DNA from: Acidobacteriota bacterium
GTDB taxonomy: Bacteria; Acidobacteriota; Holophagae; Acanthopleuribacterales; Acanthopleuribacteraceae
Reading direction: 5' to 3'
Length of the DNA: 61,172 nt
Assembly: GCA_020439745.1 (NCBI GenBank)
Contig: JAGQSC010000013.1
Location: 1-61,172 of the forward strand
Within the stretch, counting starts at the first letter, position 1; each line of letters begins with the position of its first letter. Positions 43,243 to 53,472 of the stretch are shown here, piece by piece. The translations under genes and the position numbers were made by a program. Under the pieces are notes generated by a model. It saw only the letters and a program-made list of their open reading frames with translations. It was not told where the DNA came from and made no database searches.

Positions 43243-45576
43243 TTATTCAGCAATAAAAACGCGTCCTGACTCAAGTGTGTCTGGCGCGCCGATCGCGGCT
43301 TCGGCTTCACCGTTTACCTGAATAAAGCTGACAGTAGAACCAAAATCCTGGGCGTCCCAGACGGCGTGATGCACCTCCCGGATAACCTGACTTCCACGCC
43401 GTGTAATTTCGTACACAGCTCCGACTTGATTGTCACCATCATCAGGCGCCCCGATAAACAGTGTTACATCCGCCCCACTGCGGCTTACCGCGACCGATTG
43501 GCCGAAGCGTTGACCCATCTCCGTCACGGTAGGTGCATAGGTGCTAATCAACGAATAGGCGTTTCCTGATAACTGGTACAAGTACGCCACGCCACAGTTG
43601 ACGCCGCCGTAGCTGGCTTCGGGATCACCCACCAACAAGTAGTTCCCTTCGTCACCCATGGCCAAGCTTGTGCCAAAGGAGTTGCTGTTGCTTGGCGCGT
43701 TGATGGATTGAGTCAACTGCCAATTGACGTAGTCGCTGGTCTTGTAAAGGTTGAGCTTGCGTCGAGTAAGCCCAAGATGCACAGCCATACGTGTGCCGTT
43801 AAGGGCAAGGCGTTCGCCAAAATATGTGGCGTCACCAGGACCGTAGATTGTGCTGGTTCTTACCGTATTCTGCGCGCCAACCTGGTAAATCATTACCCTG
43901 TTCTGCGTGGGATCTTCATATTCTGCAGTCACAGCCAACAACGGTCCTGAACCAGAAATGATGCGCCCGATGGACGTGGTATTGAAAAAATCAATGTAGG
44001 AAATGGTGCGGTGGGGTTGCCATAAGCCTTGAACACGGGGCCAATGATAAATCAGGCCTTGGAATCCAGAGGCCGGGGCACCGGCTGCCACAAAATTGGA
44101 TCCCATAGTCAGCGCTTCAATCTGAGCGGCCTGCGGGAGTGAGAAATTCACCATATTCACGAAACTGTTGTTGAAGTGGTCATACAGATGAACTCCGTGT
44201 TCCGTGTACCCGCCCGATTCATAAGTATTACTGACTACCAACTCCTGTCCATTGGATGCAAGATGAGCCCCAAAGCCAGAACCCCATTTGCCAAACGGCG
44301 GGATTAAGGTCACGTAAGGTGGTTCATAACTTTCAATAACGACGTTGTGCGTGATTGAGGCAATTTGACCGTGACTATCAATCACCCGAAGGGACACGGG
44401 GAATGAACCCGCAGTTGAAAAGACAAACGATGCATCTTGCGTGCACGCAGTATTCCCGGCGCCAAAATCCCACTCCCAACCTACAATATCCAATCCAACG
44501 GGACTCATTGCGGCACCGTGAAACGCTACTAGGACACCAGAAAGTTGTGCTGATTGCACAAATTCGAAGTCTACATCTGGGCGATCGGCTGATTGATGCT
44601 CGGGAACCAGTATCACTCGAAGAAGTCTGTTTGATCCCTGGATAGGTCGGCTGTATATTGGCTGTGCATCGCTCTCTGGCCCAATCAACTCGAAACTGAT
44701 GGCATTGTCGTTCAAAGCAGCCTCAAGCGGAGGCAGGAAACCGTTGCTTTCGATCGTTGATTCAGTCACATACTGCAGAAACACATCCTCTGGAAAGCTG
44801 TCATAAACCTGCTGCAGCGTGAGACCCCCCAAGTGCGTGTAAATTGCCGCCATGGGCATTCTCATGTTCAATACATTGTGTGCAGACCAGTCAAAGTAGC
44901 TGTTGCCACTGCTATCAATTGAGATGAACTTCCTGATTTGTGAAGGAATTGAAGCGTCAAAATGCCCGCCGACAAAAGATATATACGTGCCGCTGAAGTT
45001 GAGGCCGCCAAGCGAGCGTAGTACGTACCCATCTCGGCGTTCGGTATTGAATTTCATCGCAGCAAATCGATTTGCCAATGGTCCACATCTCACGTCTTCT
45101 TCTGGCATATAAAAAAGATCATTCTCATGAACGTCGGACAAGAACGCATCGAGCCCTGTTTTGTTAAAAAACGCATAGGGATAGCCAATAGATTGATGGA
45201 CCACGTAAGTCGTGAACGCACTCGAAGCGCTTGGATCAACCGAGGAAGGACGAAGCGGACAGTACCTTGGATAAGGAAAACAGTAGTCTCGAACACCAAC
45301 GAGAAATTCGAGATTGTCTTGAAGTTGCGGGCCGATGTATTGAACTCGATCATCATGTTGCAATATGTAGTCAATGGCATCAATCCTCGACTGCACTCTG
45401 GGCCGGTAGCCATCAGAGGAGGTACACCATGTTTGTTCGACTTCGGACATATCACAGATGAATCCCTCACAGCGCTCTTCTTCTTGAATTTGTGCCCTTG
45501 CACTCATGCCAGCCAGCACTAAACACGCAAATATTGCGTATTTAGCACAATGACGCATTACTCCATACATCTCCAT
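43243..45576 (-). CDS. Secreted protein with PKD domain and FG-GAP-like propeller
   Basis: The 777-residue protein has a signal peptide (YAIFACLVLAGMSARAQ), a Cys-containing N-terminal region of about 330 residues that I do not recognise, a PKD-like domain (VGWEWDFGAGNTACTQDASFVFSTAGSFPVSLRVID) and about seven FG-GAP-like repeats (FGAHLASNGQELVVSN, FGTSLAMGDEGNYLLVGDPEA, FGQSVAVSRSGADVTLFIGAPDDG). The end ESGRVFIAE is the last blade, with no sorting signal. Exported by inference. A downstream ATG at 45558 would give a shorter signal peptide and is possible. N-terminal domain may be the functional part; nothing more can be said. Confidence 0.78.
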   Translation of the reverse strand: MEMYGVMRHCAKYAIFACLVLAGMSARAQIQEEERCEGFICDMSEVEQTWCTSSDGYRPRVQSRIDAIDYILQHDDRVQYIGPQLQDNLEFLVGVRDYCFPYPRYCPLRPSSVDPSASSAFTTYVVHQSIGYPYAFFNKTGLDAFLSDVHENDLFYMPEEDVRCGPLANRFAAMKFNTERRDGYVLRSLGGLNFSGTYISFVGGHFDASIPSQIRKFISIDSSGNSYFDWSAHNVLNMRMPMAAIYTHLGGLTLQQVYDSFPEDVFLQYVTESTIESNGFLPPLEAALNDNAISFELIGPESDAQPIYSRPIQGSNRLLRVILVPEHQSADRPDVDFEFVQSAQLSGVLVAFHGAAMSPVGLDIVGWEWDFGAGNTACTQDASFVFSTAGSFPVSLRVIDSHGQIASITHNVVIESYEPPYVTLIPPFGKWGSGFGAHLASNGQELVVSNTYESGGYTEHGVHLYDHFNNSFVNMVNFSLPQAAQIEALTMGSNFVAAGAPASGFQGLIYHWPRVQGLWQPHRTISYIDFFNTTSIGRIISGSGPLLAVTAEYEDPTQNRVMIYQVGAQNTVRTSTIYGPGDATYFGERLALNGTRMAVHLGLTRRKLNLYKTSDYVNWQLTQSINAPSNSNSFGTSLAMGDEGNYLLVGDPEASYGGVNCGVAYLYQLSGNAYSLISTYAPTVTEMGQRFGQSVAVSRSGADVTLFIGAPDDGDNQVGAVYEITRRGSQVIREVHHAVWDAQDFGSTVSFIQVNGEAEAAIGAPDTLESGRVFIAE

Positions 45577-45753
45577 ACTCTAATTTTCCCCTACTCACAG
45601 ATTCTATGTTTTTGTTATTACAACCATAGGTAAAAACAGACCATAGAAAAATGACCCCTGAAAGTCAACCATTTCATAACGTTTTGAATTGTGCGTATCA
45701 CTGATGTGTGTGACTCAAAACCTCAGCACTCAAGACACCTATCTATGAACCCG

Positions 45754-48700
45754 TCATGGTGCAGTAACCGTCGCTTCCCCCGGTTTCATGTCCAACTTCT
45801 CCTTTTGTTTTGTGAATCGGGCCAGGACCGTGTACATCACGGGAATCACGAAGAGCGTCAGTACGGTACTCGTGATCAAACCACCTACCGCGACCACACC
45901 CAGTGGTCGCCGACTCTCAGCCGCGTCACCAAACCCCAATGCTATGGGTAGGATTCCGGCAATGGTTGCCAAGCTGGTCATGAGAATCGGACGGAACCGG
46001 ATGCGACCCGCTTCCAGCATGGCATTTACCGGGTTTGCACCCCTGGCCTGTGCCTGATTGGCAAACTCCACCAACAAAATGGCGTTTTTTGTCACCAGGC
46101 CTACCAAAAGGATTAGGCCCACCTGGCTGAAGATGTTCAGGTTCATCGAGGGAATCCGTGACACATGCTCGGCTAACCAGCCTAAGAGCCCCCCAGATTC
46201 GCCCTGCATACCCACTAACCAGCGATCCACCCAACTCAGGGCCCAAAGCGAACCGAAGGCGCCAAAGCCGGCCAATGGCAAGGCCAACATCACAGTGAAT
46301 GGGTGGATCAAACTCTCGAACTGAGCCGCGAGCACCATGTAAACAGCAACAATAGCCAGAATCAGGAAGAAGAGAATCTGCGATTCGGATTCACGAAGAT
46401 TATCGGCCTCCCCTGCCCAGTCATAATCAAAGCCTGCGGGAAGCGCACCCTGCAACAGTGCTTCGGTCTTCTCCACGGCTGTTCCCAGGGGAATCCCTTT
46501 CGGCGTGCCCTCAATGGTGGCTGAACGGATTCGCTGATATCGATAAATGGCGTTGGCAGCAGCGCCTTCATTGACCTGAACGAGATTACTCAGCTGAACC
46601 AATGGCCCTTGCGCCGAGGGCACATAAAGGCGTTGCAGATCCTGAGGTGTGAGTCTGTGATCCCTCTTAAGTTGAGCAATCACATCGTATTCCTTGCCGC
46701 CGCGCTTTAGGCGGCTCACGTCGAGCCCACCAAATAAAACCTGTAACGTCCTTGAGATGTCCTCGATGGAGACACCCAAGGCCGCTGCGCGATCGCGGTC
46801 GACTTCAATATTCAATTCCGGTTTGGTGATTTCGAAATTACTGCGCACGTTTTCCAGGAACCCTTCAGCCTGCAAACGTCCAGCGAACTGAGCGGCGAAA
46901 TCATTGAGTTGGTCCAGATCATCACCCTGGATCACCAACTGAAAGGGTTGACCAAAACCCACGTCGACCGCTTTGGGCATGATGGCAAAGGCCAGTGCAC
47001 CTTCCACTTCATTGAACAAGCGGGATCCTACCCCATTCGGTGCGTAGACGATATCGCGAATGTGCTTGCGATCCTCTTGCTGTAACATGGCAAACATGAT
47101 GCCGAAGGACGCATCGCCAGGCCCGTTGAAGGGCAGCGCCACCGCTGAGAAGAAACCTGCAACTGAAGGTTCGTCCTTTACGATGACCTCTGCTTTGCGC
47201 ATCATACGATCGGAATATTCCGACGTAGACCCAACCGGACTCATGATGAAGGCCATCAGGAACCCCTTGTCTTCTTCCGGAATAAATTCCCGCTCCAGAC
47301 TCTTGAACAGCCACCAGGATCCAAGTAACGAAAGCAGGGCCAGCGCCACAACCCATAGCCTGTGTCGCAAACTCCAGGAAAGTGCCCGGGTGTAGAACTG
47401 CGTCAAACGATCAAACACCCGCTCAAAAAACAAGAAGAGGCGACCGTGTTTTTGGTCTGCAACCGGCTTCAAAACCCGTGCGCTTGCCATGGGTGTCAGG
47501 GTCAATGCAACAAAGGCCGAAATGAGAACCGCCACAGCAAATGAAACCGAAAATTCCAACAGCAGACGGCCTGTAATACCTTCCAAGAACAGAAGCGGCG
47601 TGAACACCGCTACCAGCGACAAAGTAATGGCCACAATGGCAAAGGCAATCTCGCGCATTGTGAGTTTGGCTGCTTGCAAGGGCGAGTGACCGTCTTCCAT
47701 GTGTCGGTAGATGTTCTCTAAAACCACAATGGCATCATCGACCACAATGCCGATTGCCAATACCATGGCCAACAAGGTAAAGATGTTTACGGAGTATCCC
47801 AACACGTACATCACGCCAAACGTTGCAATCACCGATACGGGAATGGCCATGGCGGGAACGATGGTGGAGCGGAAATTGCGCAGAAACAAGAAGATCGTCA
47901 ATAGGACAAGCACAAGTGCTAGAGCAAGTGTCTCCCACACTTCCACGACGGCCTTTTCGACGAAGATCGATTCATCGTAGGCAATGAAACAGGCGACGCC
48001 TGCCGGCAAAAACTGGCCGATGCGGTCCAATTCCTTTTTGACGCCATCAGCCACCTGAATGGCGTTGGACTTGGATTGACGAATCACGCCCAGTCCCACA
48101 GCGGGCTTGCCGTTGTAACGTGCAATGCTTCGCTCGTCCTCCACGCCCACCTCAGCCACACCGATGTCGGAAAAACGGGTCACTTGGTTGCCGTCAGCCT
48201 TGATCACTAATTGGTTGAACGCACCCAGGTCCTTAAGCTGGCCTCGAGTTTGAATGGTGAATTCACGGTCGGTATTTTCCACCCGACCACTGGGTAACTC
48301 CACATTCTGTTGGCGCAGCGCCGCTTGAACATCCATCACGGTTAGACCACGTGCTGCCATGCGTTCGGCATCCAGCCAGAGTCGAATGGCGAAGCGTTTT
48401 TCGCCACCAAAGATCACCGCGCTGACACCTTCCACCGTTTGGAGCCTATCCTTGATGCGTTCGTCGGCCATTTCCGTCAATTCCAGTGTGGAGTGGTTGT
48501 CGCTATAGAGCGCAATCCAGATAAACGGTTGAGCCGATGCATCTTGTTTGCTGATGATGGGTTCGTCAATATCTTCAGGTAACAAACCACGAACACGAGC
48601 AACCCGGTCACGCACATCTTGGGCTGCGATATCCACGTCCCATCCTTGCGTGAATTCAAGGGTGATGCTGGAAACCTGCTCCCGGCTCTCGGACGTGACC

Positions 48701-48945
48701 CGCTTAATCCGTTCGGCACTGGAAACGGCTTCCTCCAGCCGTTCCGTAACCTCGGTTTCCACCACGTCGGCGCTTGCGCCTGGATACACGGTAAGCACGG
48801 TGACGACCGGTGGATCGATGTTCGGCAATTCGCGAACGGGTAGCCGGGTCAAGCCAATCACACCAAACACCACCAATGCTAAGTTCAGCATAGTTGCTAA
48901 TACGGGTCTGTGTATCAGTCTTTCGAAAAGTCCATCCGTTTTCAT
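45754..48945 (-). CDS. RND efflux transporter, HAE1/AcrB-like inner-membrane pump
   Basis: This 1063-residue protein has the 12-helix RND layout with two large periplasmic loops. The N-terminus FERLIHRPVLATMLNLALVVFG and LPVRELPNIDPPVVTV is typical of the HAE1 (hydrophobe/amphiphile) family; IGIVVDDAIVVLENIYRHME carries the proton-relay Asp pair in helix 4, and GLVTKNAILLVEFANQA gives the helix-10 Lys. It would pump drugs or lipophilic compounds out through a TolC-like channel not found in this window. It starts three bases after the stop of the adaptor gene and is cotranscribed with it. Confidence 0.95.
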   Translation of the reverse strand: MKTDGLFERLIHRPVLATMLNLALVVFGVIGLTRLPVRELPNIDPPVVTVLTVYPGASADVVETEVTERLEEAVSSAERIKRVTSESREQVSSITLEFTQGWDVDIAAQDVRDRVARVRGLLPEDIDEPIISKQDASAQPFIWIALYSDNHSTLELTEMADERIKDRLQTVEGVSAVIFGGEKRFAIRLWLDAERMAARGLTVMDVQAALRQQNVELPSGRVENTDREFTIQTRGQLKDLGAFNQLVIKADGNQVTRFSDIGVAEVGVEDERSIARYNGKPAVGLGVIRQSKSNAIQVADGVKKELDRIGQFLPAGVACFIAYDESIFVEKAVVEVWETLALALVLVLLTIFLFLRNFRSTIVPAMAIPVSVIATFGVMYVLGYSVNIFTLLAMVLAIGIVVDDAIVVLENIYRHMEDGHSPLQAAKLTMREIAFAIVAITLSLVAVFTPLLFLEGITGRLLLEFSVSFAVAVLISAFVALTLTPMASARVLKPVADQKHGRLFLFFERVFDRLTQFYTRALSWSLRHRLWVVALALLSLLGSWWLFKSLEREFIPEEDKGFLMAFIMSPVGSTSEYSDRMMRKAEVIVKDEPSVAGFFSAVALPFNGPGDASFGIMFAMLQQEDRKHIRDIVYAPNGVGSRLFNEVEGALAFAIMPKAVDVGFGQPFQLVIQGDDLDQLNDFAAQFAGRLQAEGFLENVRSNFEITKPELNIEVDRDRAAALGVSIEDISRTLQVLFGGLDVSRLKRGGKEYDVIAQLKRDHRLTPQDLQRLYVPSAQGPLVQLSNLVQVNEGAAANAIYRYQRIRSATIEGTPKGIPLGTAVEKTEALLQGALPAGFDYDWAGEADNLRESESQILFFLILAIVAVYMVLAAQFESLIHPFTVMLALPLAGFGAFGSLWALSWVDRWLVGMQGESGGLLGWLAEHVSRIPSMNLNIFSQVGLILLVGLVTKNAILLVEFANQAQARGANPVNAMLEAGRIRFRPILMTSLATIAGILPIALGFGDAAESRRPLGVVAVGGLITSTVLTLFVIPVMYTVLARFTKQKEKLDMKPGEATVTAP

Positions 48946-48948
48946 GGC

Positions 48949-49968
48949 TTACTCTACACGCGTAATCTTGGCACCAGGGTATAGCTTTTGATGTCCCTCA
49001 ACCACCACGACATCCCCTTCGGCCAAGCCATTGAGAATTTGGGCGCGGCCTCGAATTCTGAGACCCACCTCAACCGATCTAGAGGTCACCTGATCCTGCT
49101 CATCCACTACCATCACCGCGGTACCTTGCCGCGAGAACGTGAGCGCGGCTTCACCAATCGTCAATGCGTTTGGATAGCGAGCCAGTTCCAGATTCACGTT
49201 ACCCAGCATCCCAGGCTTAAGGGCACCATCCCGATTGGCCACACCTGCTTTTACCATCACGGTGCGGTTAACAGGATCAATGATGGGAGACACAAACGTC
49301 ACGCTTGCATTAAACAGGCGCTCGGGAAAACTGACCGTGTGGAAAGAAACGGGTGCGCCTATTTGCAGTACCGTCAAATAGCGTTCCGGCACATGGCATT
49401 CCAGCAACAGGGAATCAGCATCTACGATTTCGGTCATCGCCGTCCCGCGGGTCACAAACTGGCCCGGACTCACCAGTCGAGCGCCGACATTTCCTGCAAA
49501 TGGGGCCTTGATCTCGGTGTCTAACAAGTCTTCTTGAGCGCGATCCAATCGCGCCTGTGATGCCTTGAACTCAGCTTCAAGCTGGTCAAAATCCTGTTGG
49601 TTGATGGTTTGATCGCGCAGGAGTTTGCGTCCACGCTCATATTTGAGTTGAGCCAGTTTCAGGTTCGCCTCAGCTTCAACCAAATCCGCCTTGATCTTGC
49701 TGTCGTCGAGACGGAACAACATCTGGGATTCCGTCACATGGGTCCCCTCAGCAAAACCAATCTCACGGACCATGCCGTCGATCTCCGACATCACGATCAC
49801 CTTTTCACGGGCATTCAGAGTGGCAATCAGTTCCAGTTGATCCACGAGCGCTTCTCGGGCCACCGCTTCCACAACCACAGGCACTCGAAATTCAGGCGGT
49901 CCTTCGGATGTTTTCTGCTCGCTGCCACATCCGACCAATAACAACAACAACCACAATGGCTTATTCAC
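48949..49968 (-). CDS. RND efflux periplasmic adaptor (membrane fusion protein), lipoprotein
   Basis: The 339-residue protein has a lipobox LLVGC (Cys14), a lipoyl/barrel-sandwich hybrid domain (VIVMSEIDGMVREIGFAEGTHV, and IKAPFAGNVGARLVSPGQFV), a helical hairpin between them (about 95-150), and beta-barrel and membrane-proximal domains. It links the inner-membrane pump to an outer-membrane channel. It is the first gene of the efflux pair; no regulator is next to it. A divergent heparinase-like gene begins 255 bases away. Confidence 0.94.
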   Translation of the reverse strand: MNKPLWLLLLLVGCGSEQKTSEGPPEFRVPVVVEAVAREALVDQLELIATLNAREKVIVMSEIDGMVREIGFAEGTHVTESQMLFRLDDSKIKADLVEAEANLKLAQLKYERGRKLLRDQTINQQDFDQLEAEFKASQARLDRAQEDLLDTEIKAPFAGNVGARLVSPGQFVTRGTAMTEIVDADSLLLECHVPERYLTVLQIGAPVSFHTVSFPERLFNASVTFVSPIIDPVNRTVMVKAGVANRDGALKPGMLGNVNLELARYPNALTIGEAALTFSRQGTAVMVVDEQDQVTSRSVEVGLRIRGRAQILNGLAEGDVVVVEGHQKLYPGAKITRVE

Positions 49969-50223
49969 AACACAACCTCAAAAGAATCACCGATATCTTA
50001 GCTCATTCCATCCAGGGACCACACCAAACCCAGCAAAACTACTCAATGCAGAGAATATTAGTAATTCGCGACGCACTAGGTTTATGTTTCATCGAACGTT
50101 CATATCGAAAACGCCTGTCTGGATCTGCGGCTAGAAATCTGAAATGTGATCCATCGCACAGTCGTTTTCACATCACCTGAGGCTAGAATAAAAGGATCCA
50201 ATCACAATTTGGCGAGGGATTTC

Positions 50224-52023
50224 ATGACGCGGCTTGCGGTCATAGCCATCTTCGGTATCCAGCTCTTTGCCCAGGGCGACTGCGACATGCTGGGTGCATA
50301 CCTACAGGCTTGGTCAACCGACCAAACGAATGGTTTGGTTGATCACTTGTCAGACAACTGGATCGACGTCCGCGACATCGCCGCCCATCGCAATCGCTGT
50401 GACGCGCCGTGCACAGGACCGGGTATCCCCATGGTCCCCTACGATTTGGCTTCCACCGAGTTTGCGCGATTTCTATCATGGGTGGATCAAGCCGTTGCCG
50501 GAAGTCCCGGTTACAATTTTTCCGCCACTGACGCCATGATCGCCTATCAGGCTACCGGTGTTCAGGCCTATGTGGATCTGGCGATAGAAATGACCGACGA
50601 CTTTGTCAGCAGCGAAGAAGCCCTTATTGGAAGCGCCATGCGACCGACCGTGGCATACGATTCCTATCTATATATAGGAGAGATTATTGGCGACTTGGCT
50701 ACAACCTACGATTGGGCCTTTGATCAGTTAACCGTGACCCAACGCAATAGATGGAGCGCCTACGCCGAGCAAGCCATCTGGAACGTCTGGAACTACGACA
50801 ACGCTCAATGGGGCGGAAACCCATTTCCCTGGTCCGGGTGGAGCATCAACAATCCCGGCAACAACTACTACTACAGCTTTGTCGAAGCCACCATGCTTTG
50901 GGGCCTGGCATCTCAGAATGCTACCTGGCTCGATTTTCTGTGCACCGACAAATTACCCGCTCTGGCGACTTATTTCACACAGATTCCGGGTGGCGGAAGC
51001 CAAGAAGGGACCGGATACGGCACCTCACATGCCCGCCTTTTCCGCATTTATCGAATCTGGAGAGATGCCACGGGACAGGACCTCTCGAATTTCTCGACCC
51101 ACACCATCAACAGTATGGAGTACTGGCTCCACGCTGTGGTGCCCACGCTGGATTACTTCGCACCCTTGGGCGACCAAGCCAGGGTCTCGACCGCCCCACT
51201 CTACGATTATCAACGCAATTTGGTGTTGAGGGCCTTGGACCTCAATGCCGGAACACTTCAAGCAGGCCATGCGGCCTGGTGGCTGAACCGCATATCGATT
51301 TTCCAGATGACTTCAGGATTCAATTTCAAGCACGAATTGCAAGCGGTGACCGAGCCTGAAATGGCACCCACTGATCTGGTCTATTTCAGTGAAGGAACAG
51401 GCCACCTTTTTGCACGCTCGGACTGGACGACTCAAGCCACCTGGATCAGCGTATCGGCCGGACCTTACCGCGAGTCTCATGACCACCCGGATCAAGGTGC
51501 GTTCTCCATTTACAAGGACAGTTGGCAAGCGGTCGCCCAGAACATCCACACCCATTCGGGCATTTTTCAGGATGTGACCGGCCACAACGTGTTGCGTTTT
51601 CAACAGGGCGCAACCGTGCTCTCTCCCGGCTACGACACCTACGGCACGCAAACCCATTCTTGGGACAGCGGCGATCTGGTCGTGCAAGCCAACCTAACTC
51701 CGTCGTTCGTCAATCATCCCGATATTCTCAGCTGGAATCGCGTGGTCCGATTCAATCAGACCTTGGTAAAAGTGACGGACGCCACCAGTGTGCAGAACGG
51801 GGTTACCGTGAACTGGCAGCTGAATACACCCGCGCAGCCAGTGATCGTGGGCAATGAAATCCACGCCGGTGCGCTGCGTATCGTACCGATTGTTCCCGCG
51901 GCGCCCACGATTCAAATACTCGATTGGACAACTGTAGACCCATCAGAGCATTTATCCGGCTACCGCATTGAACTAGGCGGATCGACACAATACGAGGTCG
52001 ACATACACATCGACCTTCCTTGA
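50224..52023 (+). CDS. Secreted heparinase II/III-like polysaccharide lyase
   Basis: The 599-residue protein has a signal peptide (MTRLAVIAIFGIQLFAQ) and an N-terminal helical half with several Trp/Tyr-rich segments (GNPFPWSGWSINNPGNNYYYSF, GGGSQEGTGYG) like the alpha/alpha toroid of heparinase II/III-type lyases. The C-terminal half has RESHDHPDQGAFSIY, near the H-x-H-x-D motif of these enzymes, and beta strands. They cut uronic-acid glycans by beta-elimination. I used the ATG seven bases after GCGAGGG rather than 26 codons upstream. A candidate -10 TAGAAT lies 36-40 bases upstream. Substrate (alginate, heparin-like or other) is unknown. Confidence 0.75.
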   Translation: MTRLAVIAIFGIQLFAQGDCDMLGAYLQAWSTDQTNGLVDHLSDNWIDVRDIAAHRNRCDAPCTGPGIPMVPYDLASTEFARFLSWVDQAVAGSPGYNFSATDAMIAYQATGVQAYVDLAIEMTDDFVSSEEALIGSAMRPTVAYDSYLYIGEIIGDLATTYDWAFDQLTVTQRNRWSAYAEQAIWNVWNYDNAQWGGNPFPWSGWSINNPGNNYYYSFVEATMLWGLASQNATWLDFLCTDKLPALATYFTQIPGGGSQEGTGYGTSHARLFRIYRIWRDATGQDLSNFSTHTINSMEYWLHAVVPTLDYFAPLGDQARVSTAPLYDYQRNLVLRALDLNAGTLQAGHAAWWLNRISIFQMTSGFNFKHELQAVTEPEMAPTDLVYFSEGTGHLFARSDWTTQATWISVSAGPYRESHDHPDQGAFSIYKDSWQAVAQNIHTHSGIFQDVTGHNVLRFQQGATVLSPGYDTYGTQTHSWDSGDLVVQANLTPSFVNHPDILSWNRVVRFNQTLVKVTDATSVQNGVTVNWQLNTPAQPVIVGNEIHAGALRIVPIVPAAPTIQILDWTTVDPSEHLSGYRIELGGSTQYEVDIHIDLP

Positions 52024-52180
52024 CATGACGGATCGAGCCTCCTTCATGAAGATTTGGGATTCAGGGGGTGATTGAAGGCCTCGATTCTGCTGCCCATGGG
52101 TCATGTCATAGTCGCCTTTCTAAAATGAAATGGATCTTTCTCATAACATGTTAGGTGCTGAGACGTATGTCTCCATGGGG

Positions 52181-52202
52181 ACACCTGCATAGGTGTTATG
52201 AT
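52181..52202 (+). promoter_or_regulatory. Dyad and -10 box before the thioredoxin-TPR gene
   Basis: ACACCT-GCAT-AGGTGT (52181-52196) is a perfect 6-bp-arm inverted repeat followed at once by TATGAT (52197-52202), a near-consensus -10 box 37 bases before the ATG. The dyad occupies the spacer between -10 and -35, where an operator or MerR-type site would lie. The -35 box is weak. Confidence 0.45.
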
Positions 52203-52238
52203 GTTGCGTTTAATTGAGAAAACCACAGGGAGATTTTG

Positions 52239-53360
52239 ATGCTGACCTTACTTATCTGTTTGATGTTTGCCGATGAAATGCAGCCGCTTGATCAAGTAGC
52301 CGTTCAAGCTAAGGCCGAGAACAAGTTGATTCTCGTCGATTTCTATGCCGTCTGGTGTGGGCCGTGCAAATTATTCACGCGTGACTCTAAATCCGATGCA
52401 GACATGAAGAAGCTACTGGACAAGGTGGTACTCGCCAAATACGATGCCGAAAAAGGGATTGGCAAAGAAATCGCCGACTCATATAAGGTTGATGGATACC
52501 CAACCTTTTATCTTTTGAATGCCGAGCTTGAAACGGTTTCGGCCATGACCGGATACGAAAAGGGCATGTTCTCCGAGTGGGTACAGGATAATCTGAAAGA
52601 CCCCAGAACGATCGCTGCAAAGATTGCAGGATTCGAGCAGAGTCCGAGTGCACCTGCCGCCTTAGCGATTGCCAAATTTCGAGAGTCAGAATCAAATTAC
52701 AAAGATGCACTCGCCTATTACGAGAAAGCTGCCGAGCTGGACCCTAAAACCGACGTGGCACAATCCAGCTACTGGTGTCGATTTATGCTGTTTAAGGATG
52801 GCGAGGGCAAGGCTGAAGCAGTCATTGATGCCGCTCAAAATTTGCTGAAGACCAAACAAGACAGCGAAACCACTTCATTCGTGTTGTCAACGATCAGCGA
52901 TGTTTCCAAAGAAGCCTACACCGACCTGCTGAAACAGAACTATGAACGTCTTTCGGCCGATAAAGAAGCGCAGCGTGCAGCCAGTCATTTCAAAGTGGAT
53001 TACCTCTTGTTGGTGGAACAAGACAAGCAAGGGGCTTATGAGGCGAAACTGGCCAATCTTTCCGATGACTGGCAAACACAGCCAAACGAACTCAATAATG
53101 TGGCGTGGTGGTGCTTTGAGAATAACGTGATGTTGGCCGAGGCTCGCGGTTACGCTGTCAAGGGCATTGCATTGAGCGAGCCAGGACGCGGTAAGGCGAT
53201 GATTCTGGATACACTTGCTGAAATTGAGCATGCTTTGGGAAATACGGGTGAAGCGATTAAGTACATGGAACAGGCTATCGCTGAAGATGGTGCATCCAAC
53301 TATTACAAGAAACAGCTTGATCGCTTCAAGAAAGCAGCCCAGGAAAGTAAATCTAGTTGA
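52239..53360 (+). CDS. Thioredoxin-domain protein with TPR-like tail
   Basis: The 373-residue protein has a short hydrophobic N-terminus (LTLLICLMFADE), probably a signal peptide, then a thioredoxin domain with the redox site WCGPC (LVDFYAVWCGPCKLFTRD) and cis-Pro (VDGYPTFYLL). From about residue 150 on, helices such as YKDALAYYEKAAELDPKT and GEAIKYMEQAIAED form TPR-like units. It looks like a periplasmic thiol-disulphide protein that binds partner proteins. ATG follows AGGGAGA; the TTG just before it is ignored. A terminator-like hairpin follows at 53367. Confidence 0.85.
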   Translation: MLTLLICLMFADEMQPLDQVAVQAKAENKLILVDFYAVWCGPCKLFTRDSKSDADMKKLLDKVVLAKYDAEKGIGKEIADSYKVDGYPTFYLLNAELETVSAMTGYEKGMFSEWVQDNLKDPRTIAAKIAGFEQSPSAPAALAIAKFRESESNYKDALAYYEKAAELDPKTDVAQSSYWCRFMLFKDGEGKAEAVIDAAQNLLKTKQDSETTSFVLSTISDVSKEAYTDLLKQNYERLSADKEAQRAASHFKVDYLLLVEQDKQGAYEAKLANLSDDWQTQPNELNNVAWWCFENNVMLAEARGYAVKGIALSEPGRGKAMILDTLAEIEHALGNTGEAIKYMEQAIAEDGASNYYKKQLDRFKKAAQESKSS

Positions 53361-53366
53361 TTTACA

Positions 53367-53384
53367 GGGGGGAAACGTCCCCCC
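53367..53384 (+). terminator. Hairpin terminator after the thioredoxin-TPR gene
   Basis: Six G, the loop AAACGT and six C form a strong stem six bases after the stop codon, followed by TTCTTC. The T-run is broken, but the position and strength make it a likely terminator. Confidence 0.65.
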
Positions 53385-53437
53385 TTCTTCAACAAAAATC
53401 GTTGCGGCAAGCGGTTTCGCGGACCCTTCGGGTGGTT

Positions 53438-53443
53438 TATAAT
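53438..53443 (+). promoter_or_regulatory. -10 box TATAAT before mtaB
   Basis: A consensus TATAAT lies 30 bases before the chosen GTG start. The expected transcription start near 53450 leaves room for the GGGAGG ribosome site of that start but only about five bases before the upstream ATG at 53455. A good -35 box is not seen. Confidence 0.5.
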
Positions 53444-53472
53444 CAAGCCCTTTAATGGTGACGGGAGGTTAT

